Origin: JAIYCX01 sp044351785
GTDB lineage: Bacteria; Bdellovibrionota_C; UBA2361; SZUA-149; DAOLCO01
Direction of reading: 5' to 3'
Assembly (NCBI GenBank): GCA_044351785.1
Contig: JBILFC010000114.1
Location: 1 to 8,799, forward strand
DNA length: 8,799 nucleotides
Under the pieces are notes generated by a model. That model had not been told where the DNA came from. It did no database searches and saw nothing but the letters and a program-made list of their open reading frames with translations. Made by a program: the position numbers and the translations under genes. Shown piece after piece: positions 1 through 6,634 of the stretch (its first letter is position 1; the number at the start of each line of letters is the position of its first letter).

Positions 1-213
1 TTTACCTTTCCTAAAGTCAAAAAGATCATTAACGTAATTGGTTAGAATCTGAATTAGAATAGCAGTAACTAAGAGGGGAATAGCTACAGAAAAATCGGGT
101 AGTGTTTTAAGGGAAATATAAGACAAGCTAAACCCCAATATTACAGGAGCAATAGAAGCTGTAAGTGTCTTGGGTCTAGACCCAATTAGTAGTGCCTTGA
201 AAATTGAAATCAT
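1..213 (-). CDS. menA: 1,4-dihydroxy-2-naphthoate polyprenyltransferase (MenA), N-terminal part
   Basis: The first 71 codons are present; the gene continues past the left edge. MenA is an integral-membrane UbiA-superfamily enzyme that attaches a polyprenyl chain to 1,4-dihydroxy-2-naphthoate in menaquinone synthesis. Seen: the segment GSRPKTLTASIAPVILG at residues 11-27, which matches the RPKTL entry into the first helix typical of MenA, and TNYVNDLFDF at 58-67, which contains the NDxxD Mg-diphosphate-binding motif (N62, D63, D66). Hydrophobic helices lie near residues 17-35 and 41-57. ATG at 211-213 is chosen because it places RPKTL at a normal distance; an in-frame GTG at 241-243 is possible but lies inside a hairpin. 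No clear Shine-Dalgarno precedes either start. It follows the 174-residue gene on the same strand, so it may be read through from the secretion operon, but it is probably a housekeeping neighbour. The family call is firm; the assignment to MenA over other UbiA enzymes rests on the RPKTL segment. Confidence 0.85.
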   Translation of the reverse strand, partial: MISIFKALLIGSRPKTLTASIAPVILGFSLSYISLKTLPDFSVAIPLLVTAILIQILTNYVNDLFDFRKGK

Positions 214-224
214 AGAGAGGAGAT

Positions 225-251
225 ATCTAGGGGCGACTAGCACCCCTAGAT
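225..251 (-). terminator. Hairpin between the 174-residue gene and menA (weak terminator or menA leader structure)
   Basis: A perfect 9-bp inverted repeat is visible: ATCTAGGGG at 225-233 and CCCCTAGAT at 243-251, with a 9-nt loop. It lies just after the stop codon of the upstream minus-strand gene (260-262) and ends about 11 nt before the menA ATG. On the minus strand it is followed by a pyrimidine-rich stretch rather than a clean run of T, so a classical intrinsic terminator is not certain. It could instead shape access to the menA start, which lacks a clear ribosome binding site. Confidence 0.5.
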
Positions 252-259
252 TGAATCAG

Positions 260-784
260 TTAAGCATCAAATCTTGAAGCTTCACTTTCATCAAGAACAA
301 CTGAACGTCTTTCGCCATTAGCCGCGTTCATTATAAGTTCGCTATATAGAGGAGAACAAGACATTGTAAGAACAGCATTGCAAGCTAACTCCATGCAGAG
401 TAAGTCCCTAGGCCCGAGTTTAATTCTTCTTCTTTCCTCTTCACTTCTACCAGAAACAATTCTTAACCAGCAAACTTCTTCACCAGTTAATGCACCTTGT
501 GCACCCTTAGGCTTATCTCTATAAAGTTTTATTAACACGTCGCCATTTTCATCTCTGATAATAACGTTCTCATCAAGAGATTCTACGCCGTAAAGAAAAG
601 CTCTTGCAGTCGCCCACATTCCACCTACCGCTTGAATAGGGATAGAAATATCACAAGCACCTAATGAGTCAGGCTGCATTTCGCCTTTTATGCTTGGAAT
701 ATAACAGAGGCGTAATCCGATTGGCTCTGGGATTAGTTGAAGCCTACCGAAAGATTTAGATATTGTGAAATGCATGCCGCTCAT
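260..784 (-). CDS. Unrecognised 174-residue soluble protein, last gene of the coupling-protein operon
   Basis: I do not recognise the family. The protein has no signal peptide or membrane helix and reads as a mixed alpha/beta cytoplasmic protein with six cysteines (C27, C44, C105, C130, C135, C143). A basic patch GRSEEERRR sits at residues 112-120. The last three cysteines lie in a predicted helix (residues 126-144), with spacing that does not match a standard zinc motif. The start ATG at 782-784 is supported by AGGA (on the minus strand, 793-796) 8 nt upstream; an alternative ATG lies three codons in. It follows the coupling ATPase after 55 bp on the same strand, so co-transcription is likely. 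By context it could be an accessory, adaptor or chaperone of the coupling complex, but nothing in the sequence proves that. It does not look like the Cys-rich DotN/IcmJ or the lipoprotein DotK. Confidence 0.7.
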   Translation of the reverse strand: MSGMHFTISKSFGRLQLIPEPIGLRLCYIPSIKGEMQPDSLGACDISIPIQAVGGMWATARAFLYGVESLDENVIIRDENGDVLIKLYRDKPKGAQGALTGEEVCWLRIVSGRSEEERRRIKLGPRDLLCMELACNAVLTMSCSPLYSELIMNAANGERRSVVLDESEASRFDA

Positions 785-792
785 ATTAGTTG

Positions 793-796
793 TCCT
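793..796 (-). promoter_or_regulatory. Ribosome binding site of the 174-residue gene
   Basis: On the minus strand AGGA, within the purine run AAGGAAAGGA, lies 8 nt before ATG at 784. It supports this start over the ATG three codons downstream. Confidence 0.6.
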
Positions 797-839
797 TTCC
801 TTTTTGTTAAACCTATTTTATGCCAATTTTTAATTGCTC

Positions 840-3146
840 TTATTTCTTCTTATTTCTATTTTTGTCAACCGCTGGACCCTTAGGGTCTGGCGATTTCTCT
901 TCTGTTTTACTGATAAACTGCTCTTTTGAAGCCGCAATTACAGTTCCTCTAATATTCTTATTCCCAAATCTCATAGCACCTTCTTTTTTAACTTCAGGTG
1001 CAGCAGCAGAGGAATTATCAGTATTATGATTCGTCTCAGGAGAAATGTTGTCTTTAATTTCATCTTTTTTCTCATCTATTTTCTTAGGCGCTTCAGTCAC
1101 GGTCGTTCTAGAACGATTAAAGCCCTTTATAGATTTAAGTAAATTTAATCTAAAGCCTCCCTCATCAGGCTCTGGTGTATCTAGCTTTTCATGCTCCTTT
1201 TTATTTTGATTGTCTATCCGCTGCGCAACAGTTGCATTGCTTGATTGACCACCACCTTGGGAACTATAACCGCCAGGGGATGACTCACTATAATCGCCAT
1301 TTCCTTTTCTTCTAGCCTCACCTTGTTCGATAGAAAGGATGTGTTCATCCACCCACTCAGCAAGACCTATTTCATCCGCTTCTACAGCTTCATATCTAGT
1401 TAAATATTCTCTACCTTCCCAGGTCGACGGTAGATCCGCATCAAACCAGATCGCTCTACCCTTCCTTAACCGCCCATCCCCCTTATCAAACCATGCCAGA
1501 CCTTTTTCTGCCGACATTTCATGCTTTAACTCTTCAGCGCTAACTAAATCTGTCTCATCATCAGCAAAAGTAACACCATCTCTAAATCCATCGGCAGAAC
1601 GTTTATTAAGTTCTAAGTGTTTTGTTAATTCTCTTGAATTTAAACTTGAGGACATACCAGTAGCGAGAGTTTTCTTTGTAGTATTAATTTTACCAATCCA
1701 CTCACACATATCATCAGCAGTTTTATTGTCTCCAATTCGCATGATAACTTTTAAGTTTACGTTAGCAATAACACGCTCATAGAATTGTTCACTTAGACCC
1801 ATGGACTGATCCATTAGACCACCAACAGATTGCGCTCCAAATAATAGTGCGAATCGCCCCTTTCTTGCTAACTCGAATAAGTTAGCCCAGGTAGGACCGA
1901 AAGTAGAAGCACCTTCATCGATAATTACCAAATGTGGATCTTCTAGGTGATGAGATCTACTAGAAGTTACTTCACCGATTGATACTTCTAAGTCCTCTCT
2001 GAATACTTTTACCATTCTTGCGGCACTTTCTGCTTCTTCTAGTCTAGGTAACATGTAGTAAACTATCTTACCTCTCAGAATCGCATCGGTAAGGGATAAA
2101 TCTGCCCGTGGTACACAGAACATTTCACCCGCTTCAGAGTTTGCAATCGAATGAAGTTCTGAGGCGATACCCCTTAAATTGTCTGTTAGTCTTTGTGAAT
2201 CAAGCGCGCCTTTTAAGTTTCTGTAAGAGCTTGCTAGGTGTCCTAGCTCGATCATCGCTTGCTTAGATCCTTGTTCATGAAGAAGGTCTCTCATTCGAGG
2301 ATATGCATAATTAAATGCGGATAAGGCAACCGCAATATCTCTAACTGACCATGCTAGGCCAAGACTTTCCATGGCTCTCACTACTCTGTAAACGGCATCA
2401 GCGGCAAGTCTGTCGTAATGCTTGGTAGAACTCTGATCAGAGGTAGGAGGAAGACCGCAACGAAGAACTTTTCTAGCTTTTACATCTGCTCTCTGAGTGG
2501 TAAACACAAAATTATAAGCACATACCGGATCAAAAGGATCAACTACGATGATGTCCTCCATTCTGCCAGTAATAAGAGCCATCATAATAATGTCAGCTAA
2601 CGTTCCTGGGTCTCTTTTTGCATCGATGAATGTAAAACCACTAGCTCTACCTCTAGCCAGTTGCTGGAACATAAGCCCTTCAAGCCAAAGTGTTTTCCCT
2701 ACGCCTGTTTTAGCAAAAACGCATCCATGGCTGCATAGCTCATCATCAGAAACCCAGATTGGGGCTCCGTTATCTAGCTCAAAGCCAACTAGATATTTAT
2801 CGATCATTGGTTTACCCTTATCTCGAGTCTCTTTTAGTGCGTCATCGAATGCCTTTCTATTCGGTGGCATACCTAGAACAGCTTTTCCACCTCGTCTTTT
2901 AGACTCTGCCTCTCTTTCTGTCTCTAGCCAGATGTGATGCCCTCTAATATAAACTAGACCAGCAAGTCCAATAAATGGAATGACAGCACTGATAAAAAAG
3001 AATGAGTAAGGATTCAGCTTATTTGAGAAAGAAGAAAGAGAAAAAATAAACAAAGCAATACTAAATGCCTTAACCAGAACAGTTGCATTGTGTCTTCTTG
3101 TCTCCAGTTGTAATCTGAAATTCTCAATTACATAATCACGTGCCAT
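840..3146 (-). CDS. Type IV coupling protein, TraD/DotL (VirD4-superfamily) ATPase
   Basis: This is the inner-membrane ATPase that recruits substrates to a type IV secretion channel. Seen in 768 residues: two membrane helices at about 24-40 and 47-67 with a short periplasmic turn; a VSDDELCSHG segment (132-141) leading into the Walker A motif AKTGVGKT (145-152, K151); a Walker B motif LVIIDEG (406-412, D410 and E411); and the following FGAQS (436-440) and IGDNKTADDMCEWIGK (471-486), typical of the TraM-recognition/TraG-D C-terminal region. Residues from about 605 form a Gly/Ser- then Lys/Glu-rich, probably disordered tail, where DotL- and TraD-type proteins bind adaptors. Known of the family: hexameric ATPases of about 500-800 residues. 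The pre-Walker segment recalls DotL/TrbC and the overall form also fits SXT-type TraD, so I give no symbol. The Walker A has Ala in place of the usual first Gly, which the motif allows. It starts 15 bp after the 721-residue gene, with AAGGGT as a modest Shine-Dalgarno. Confidence 0.93.
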   Translation of the reverse strand: MARDYVIENFRLQLETRRHNATVLVKAFSIALFIFSLSSFSNKLNPYSFFFISAVIPFIGLAGLVYIRGHHIWLETEREAESKRRGGKAVLGMPPNRKAFDDALKETRDKGKPMIDKYLVGFELDNGAPIWVSDDELCSHGCVFAKTGVGKTLWLEGLMFQQLARGRASGFTFIDAKRDPGTLADIIMMALITGRMEDIIVVDPFDPVCAYNFVFTTQRADVKARKVLRCGLPPTSDQSSTKHYDRLAADAVYRVVRAMESLGLAWSVRDIAVALSAFNYAYPRMRDLLHEQGSKQAMIELGHLASSYRNLKGALDSQRLTDNLRGIASELHSIANSEAGEMFCVPRADLSLTDAILRGKIVYYMLPRLEEAESAARMVKVFREDLEVSIGEVTSSRSHHLEDPHLVIIDEGASTFGPTWANLFELARKGRFALLFGAQSVGGLMDQSMGLSEQFYERVIANVNLKVIMRIGDNKTADDMCEWIGKINTTKKTLATGMSSSLNSRELTKHLELNKRSADGFRDGVTFADDETDLVSAEELKHEMSAEKGLAWFDKGDGRLRKGRAIWFDADLPSTWEGREYLTRYEAVEADEIGLAEWVDEHILSIEQGEARRKGNGDYSESSPGGYSSQGGGQSSNATVAQRIDNQNKKEHEKLDTPEPDEGGFRLNLLKSIKGFNRSRTTVTEAPKKIDEKKDEIKDNISPETNHNTDNSSAAAPEVKKEGAMRFGNKNIRGTVIAASKEQFISKTEEKSPDPKGPAVDKNRNKKK

Positions 3147-3161
3147 TCGTACACTTACCCT

Positions 3162-5327
3162 TTATGATTGACCTATTGCAACTGCTCTTTCCTCGATTTC
3201 TAAATCTTGGGGAGCTGGAACTGCATTAAAAGTTCTAAGAACGTTTTCATAGTCCTCAGTTTTTACAAAAATTTCTAAATCCTCAGCATAAGGAGAGTTC
3301 TTATAAAAGTTTTTCTCCCAGCTTTTACCTAAAATTTCAACGTATCTTCTCTGTCTTAGCGGAACCAATACATCCATAAAAAGATATTTTTCTTCTTTGT
3401 CTTTTTTTAGTTGCTTTAAGATAGCATGAACGACACCTACAATCGGAACTGAGTCATCTCCAATTCTAGTTGATAGCCAGTTATATCTAGTTAGCATTCT
3501 TCTAACAATTCTCCACTGCTCGTTAAGTTCTTTCCCGCGAGGAAGCTTTAGTATTTTCTTTATAATTAGATCATCTTCTTCTCCACTGGAGAATGCTTCC
3601 ATCGCCTGCCTTTTAAATCCAGGTAGTCTAGCTGCAGTACTCATCCGAGTCTGAAATTTCCTTGTATTATTTAATAGAGTAGAGATTCTCATGAGTCTGG
3701 TTCTATGGAAGCCATTTAGAGCAGTCTCAATTAATTTATCCAAAGGGAGAAGAACTACTGATTTATAAGTCAAACCAATTTTTAGCTTGTGTTGATTAGA
3801 CTCATTCTGATTAGCTTGCCTAATTTCATCTGTATAGCGACCTCTGAAGTTTACATGTACTTCTTCTATATGAGCATCAAGTTCAACTAGTTCAGCAGTC
3901 TCACCTTGTTTAGATGGCTCAGTATAAAGAATCTCAAGGAAATCTCTTAAAGCTCTACTTTCAATTGGCATTTTTATAGGAAGGAATGCTCTAGAAAAGT
4001 CTCCATGCCTTCTACTTGATATTATAGCCTGTCTAACAATAAGCTTTTGATCCCCATCGTACTCCTTATGGTAAGGTACAAGTGAGTGAATAACCGCTCT
4101 TGCTTGTAAATTAGGATACATAGAGATTCTGGAAAAAACTTCACCATGTTTTTTATAAACTAAGCATTTCCCAGCTTCTATTGATAGATAAGCACTTGCA
4201 ATGAGCTGGGGACTAAGTTCTGCAAGGGCAAATAGCCTAGCAGGAGTCAGGGTCGTAACTAATATTTTAGTAAGTTCGCTCACTGATGAGACAAGTTTTT
4301 TTATGGCTTCTACGTGAACTGGAAAGTTTTTATCTAAATCTTCAGCAGTAAGTTGGCCTTTATTTAATGAGGCCACATAATTCACAACGATCTTATGTGC
4401 ATGAAGTACTTCCGGAAGTGCTTTAATCACCCCATCAAGTAGTAAACCCTTTTCAGTTGTAACGAATCCCGTTTTTGAGACTTTTTGGGACAGGTCAAAT
4501 GGATTTTCTATCTCGTCTGCTTGAAGTGGATTTTCTTCTTCTACGAAATGTGGATAGTCTTTGTGAGCTAGTACTACTCTAATAAGCTCTAGGTTAGTTT
4601 CGTTCATTGCTTCAAAATTCGTAAGCACTTTAGCCAAGGAATGACTGTCTGCTTCATTTCTTTCAACCATAGGAGGACAAGCTAAGCCTGGGCAGGAAAG
4701 TTCAGTCCCACTGATTTTATTATTTGGTCGATAAGGACCATAAATTCCCGAATAGAATGGACTTTTACCACGGTCACAGACGCCAAGAATGGTATCGCTA
4801 GGTTTTTTCCTATTTTGTTTTTTGATTACCCAGTGACCTATTAGTGTTCCAAGAATCCAATAAGGCCATGCTATTAGGACTACAAAAACTATTCTTAGAA
4901 TACAACTAACTATTAGTCTGTTAAACCAAGTAAGGATATCTGTGAATGTAAAAGGCATCTCAACGATGTCACTAGTTTGTTGCTTTTGTGTAAGTAGGTT
5001 AAAGCTATTATCAAGCTCAGAGGCTATTGTGCCATACAGGCTGCTGGATCCAGGGACAAGGACGAATAGGGACTCATCTAGGAAGCGCACCCTTTCTACA
5101 ACTATAATTCTTATCTCTTCCACCCAAGGATCATTCTCGCTTTTATTTAGCGTTTCATTTTCGGATGATACGTCTAGGTGTACTATGGTAGGAAGAAATG
5201 AGTATCTAGCAATGACTAGGAAGATAATAGAAAGTATCACGAACTTTTTAGTTCGCCACCTACCGGACAGACTTTCATCAGTCTGTTTTCTCAGATCTAG
5301 TAGCCTTTTTCCTAATTCGTAACCCAC
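3162..5327 (-). CDS. Unrecognised 721-residue bitopic/polytopic membrane protein encoded upstream of the coupling ATPase
   Basis: I cannot assign a family. Seen: a basic N-terminus, a membrane helix at about 29-47, a loop of about 90 residues (48-137, probably periplasmic), a second hydrophobic stretch at about 138-168, then some 550 residues that should be cytoplasmic. Just after the second helix is a Cys/Gly/Pro-rich segment with GVCDRGKSPF (182-191) and SCPGLACPP (211-219), which could hold a metal or disulfide. A His/Arg-containing stretch (404-445, with HSLVPYHKEY and RRHGD) hints at an HD-like helical fold, but this is weak. The start is GTG at 5325-5327; the frame upstream closes quickly and the next in-frame Met is residue 124, so GTG is the best choice. 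It leads the minus-strand operon, 15 bp before the coupling ATPase. DotM/TrbA occupies this place in Dot/Icm and IncI systems and shares the topology, but it is about half as long and I see none of its typical motifs. A coupling-complex partner is inference. Confidence 0.85.
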   Translation of the reverse strand: MGYELGKRLLDLRKQTDESLSGRWRTKKFVILSIIFLVIARYSFLPTIVHLDVSSENETLNKSENDPWVEEIRIIVVERVRFLDESLFVLVPGSSSLYGTIASELDNSFNLLTQKQQTSDIVEMPFTFTDILTWFNRLIVSCILRIVFVVLIAWPYWILGTLIGHWVIKKQNRKKPSDTILGVCDRGKSPFYSGIYGPYRPNNKISGTELSCPGLACPPMVERNEADSHSLAKVLTNFEAMNETNLELIRVVLAHKDYPHFVEEENPLQADEIENPFDLSQKVSKTGFVTTEKGLLLDGVIKALPEVLHAHKIVVNYVASLNKGQLTAEDLDKNFPVHVEAIKKLVSSVSELTKILVTTLTPARLFALAELSPQLIASAYLSIEAGKCLVYKKHGEVFSRISMYPNLQARAVIHSLVPYHKEYDGDQKLIVRQAIISSRRHGDFSRAFLPIKMPIESRALRDFLEILYTEPSKQGETAELVELDAHIEEVHVNFRGRYTDEIRQANQNESNQHKLKIGLTYKSVVLLPLDKLIETALNGFHRTRLMRISTLLNNTRKFQTRMSTAARLPGFKRQAMEAFSSGEEDDLIIKKILKLPRGKELNEQWRIVRRMLTRYNWLSTRIGDDSVPIVGVVHAILKQLKKDKEEKYLFMDVLVPLRQRRYVEILGKSWEKNFYKNSPYAEDLEIFVKTEDYENVLRTFNAVPAPQDLEIEERAVAIGQS

Positions 5328-5349
5328 TCTATAACCCTATTCTCATTAT

Positions 5350-5365
5350 TTTTTAGATCTAAAAA
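5350..5365. promoter_or_regulatory. 16-bp perfect palindrome in the leader of the minus-strand operon
   Basis: TTTTTAGATCTAAAAA is a perfect palindrome centred on AGATCT. It lies between the predicted leftward promoter and the GTG start at 5327, where a dimeric repressor would block transcription. An operator role is inference; A/T tracts make chance palindromes easier here. Confidence 0.4.
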
Positions 5366-5389
5366 CCACCAGATCATCATTAAAGTACT

Positions 5390-5417
5390 AGTATAATGAT
5401 TCTACCCAATTAAGCAA
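5390..5417 (-). promoter_or_regulatory. Predicted sigma-70-type promoter for the 721-residue protein/coupling ATPase operon
   Basis: On the minus strand, TTGCTT (5412-5417) is followed after 16 nt by TATACT (5390-5395). The -10 box matches 5 of 6 consensus bases and the -35 box 3 of 6. Transcription would start near 5383 and give a leader of about 55 nt that carries the 16-bp palindrome. The -10 overlaps the palindrome TACTAGTA (5386-5393). Confidence 0.5.
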
Positions 5418-5459
5418 GCCCCCTATGGGAAAGAACAAGTCCCTAAAACCCTTAATAAA

Positions 5460-5486
5460 TTAGGGAAATCAAATTTCCTTCCCTAA
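5460..5486. repeat. Inverted repeat with two alternative pairings in the divergent intergenic region
   Basis: TTAGGGAA (5460-5467) pairs with TTCCCTAA (5479-5486) across 11 nt. A second, mutually exclusive pairing uses GGAAAT (5464-5469) and ATTTCC (5473-5478) around a 3-nt loop. A further CCCTAA at 5441-5446 can pair with TTAGGG at 5460-5465. No T-run follows on either strand, so it is not a clear terminator. It may be a protein-binding site or a structured leader shared by the divergent operons. Confidence 0.45.
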
Positions 5487-5701
5487 TCCATAAATGGAGT
5501 TCTCAAGTATTATGACAGAATCTCAATATTTTGTATCCCGAAGATAGTTTTCACAACTTCCGAAGCACACTTATTAAGTTATTTGAAATAACAATCAAAG
5601 ACAAGCTGTAAATGTAATTTGAAGCATTTAGCTTTTTATAACGACTAGGTCCTTTAAGGATTGTTTAGGGCTTTATATTAATTGATGTTGAGTGAGTAGG
5701 T

Positions 5702-6622
5702 ATGAAAAATAAAAGTTTAAGCTGGGTGTTCGGTCTTTGTGTGTTTGCTAGCGTTATTGACGTTGCGGTTGTTAATGCTGAAGGCCAGTACGCTGGAAAA
5801 GAAAGAGCTACGGTAGCTAAGGCTCATATGAGTAGGGCAAGAACTTTACTTGTGGAAGCACTAGAAGAGTTTGAGGAGGCTAGAAAATATGCGCGTCCTG
5901 ACCTTCTACTCGATTCTGAAGATTGGCGTTTAAGAGTTATATCACTAACAGAACAACTTAATAGAGTTATAGATCCACGTCCTAGAGTGACAAGAGAGGG
6001 TGCGGTTTTTAGAGTGCCTCCTAGGTTAATTAAGAGAGAAAGAGATAACTTACCTGTTGTTGCGGATGGAGCTAAAAGTCGAAGTGACTATGGTGAACGG
6101 GCTAAGATGGAGGGTAAACAAGATGAAAGAGCTAGAATGTTTTCTAGGGCAGGTGATAAGAAGGAACCTCTTAGGATTGTTAAAAATGGCGCTACTAATG
6201 AGTTACCAGCAGATTTGGCAGTCCCAGATGAACTTCCAGTATTAAAAGAATCTCAAGATCCTCTAAAAAAGAAGAATTCAATAGATGAAAAGGCACTTTT
6301 TACGCAGGAATTATTGCCACAAATTGAGGCAGGTAAAGAAGCAATAGCAGAGAAAGAAGAAGTTAAGAAAGAAGTGCCAATCGTAGATGTAATGCCACCT
6401 AAAGATATGGATGCTGAGGTAGGCGAAAATCTTCCTGCAGCCATCGAGGATAAATCTACTGAAGTTAAAGAAGAAGTCAAAGTAGAAGTAGAAAAAGAAG
6501 CAGATTTAGGTGTTGAGGATGTCTCAGATGATGTCACTAGGAAGCAATTGAATGAAGATGACGAACTGACTAAAAGGCTCGATGAAACTATTAGTAATAG
6601 AACGGAAAGTGAAATTAAGTAA
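5702..6622 (+). CDS. Secreted, highly charged 306-residue protein of unknown function, first gene of the T4SS core operon
   Basis: Not recognised by family. A Sec signal peptide is clear: a basic MKNK start, a hydrophobic core at about 7-24 and a likely cut after VNA (residue 26). Mature residues 29-92 form a probable long helical or coiled-coil hairpin (ATVAKAHMSRARTLL, ALEEFEEARKYAR). The rest is low in hydrophobics and rich in Lys and Glu, with Pro-containing spacers; KEV/EVK-like repeats cluster at 216-225 and 253-267, so it is probably disordered. There is no lipobox (the only Cys is C13, inside the signal peptide), no later membrane helix and no pilin-like hydrophobic pair. It starts the plus-strand operon, 12 bp before the TraL-like gene, where F-type clusters often have the pilin gene. 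An extended periplasmic protein that spans or scaffolds the envelope is a guess. The start ATG is set by the signal peptide. Confidence 0.8.
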   Translation: MKNKSLSWVFGLCVFASVIDVAVVNAEGQYAGKERATVAKAHMSRARTLLVEALEEFEEARKYARPDLLLDSEDWRLRVISLTEQLNRVIDPRPRVTREGAVFRVPPRLIKRERDNLPVVADGAKSRSDYGERAKMEGKQDERARMFSRAGDKKEPLRIVKNGATNELPADLAVPDELPVLKESQDPLKKKNSIDEKALFTQELLPQIEAGKEAIAEKEEVKKEVPIVDVMPPKDMDAEVGENLPAAIEDKSTEVKEEVKVEVEKEADLGVEDVSDDVTRKQLNEDDELTKRLDETISNRTESEIK

Positions 6623-6634
6623 TTAAGGGGTCTT

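Larger units (their letters stand above)
5328..5701. other. 374-bp divergent intergenic region
   Basis: No gene is supported here. It is AT-rich and holds the leftward promoter, the 16-bp palindrome, the CCCTAA/TTAGGG inverted repeats and a small inverted repeat TCCTTTAAGGA (5650-5660) about 40 bp before the plus-strand start. I find no convincing -35/-10 pair for the plus strand. TTGAAA (5583-5588) with TGTAAA (5607-5612, 18-nt spacer) is the best candidate and is weak. The first plus-strand gene has only a modest Shine-Dalgarno (GTAGG directly before TATG). Confidence 0.6.

Noticed and set aside
1339..1782. A 147-codon plus-strand open frame inside the coupling ATPase gene
   Set aside because: It is the antisense shadow of a clear ATPase; the Ser-rich product has no recognisable domain.
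2231..2250. Inverted repeat GCTAGG-TGT-CCTAGC
   Set aside because: It lies deep inside the coupling ATPase coding sequence, far from any gene start or end, and is best explained by the codons and the high CTAG frequency.
3560..4200. MobH-type HD relaxase in the 721-residue protein
   Set aside because: His/Arg-containing stretches exist (HSLVPYHKEY, RRHGD) but I cannot place a complete HD metal motif, and the two N-terminal membrane stretches do not fit a relaxase.
5392..5397. Perfect TATAAT on the plus strand
   Set aside because: No -35 element lies at a suitable distance and the site is about 300 bp from the first plus-strand gene; it overlaps the better minus-strand -10 box.
5441..5486. 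CCCTAA/TTAGGG repeats as telomere-like or CRISPR-like array
   Set aside because: The copies alternate in orientation, have irregular spacing and are too short; this is an inverted-repeat arrangement, not a tandem array.
5494..5547. Possible 17-residue leader peptide (ATGGAGTTC...) in the intergenic region
   Set aside because: No Shine-Dalgarno is visible and nothing links it to attenuation; too short to support.
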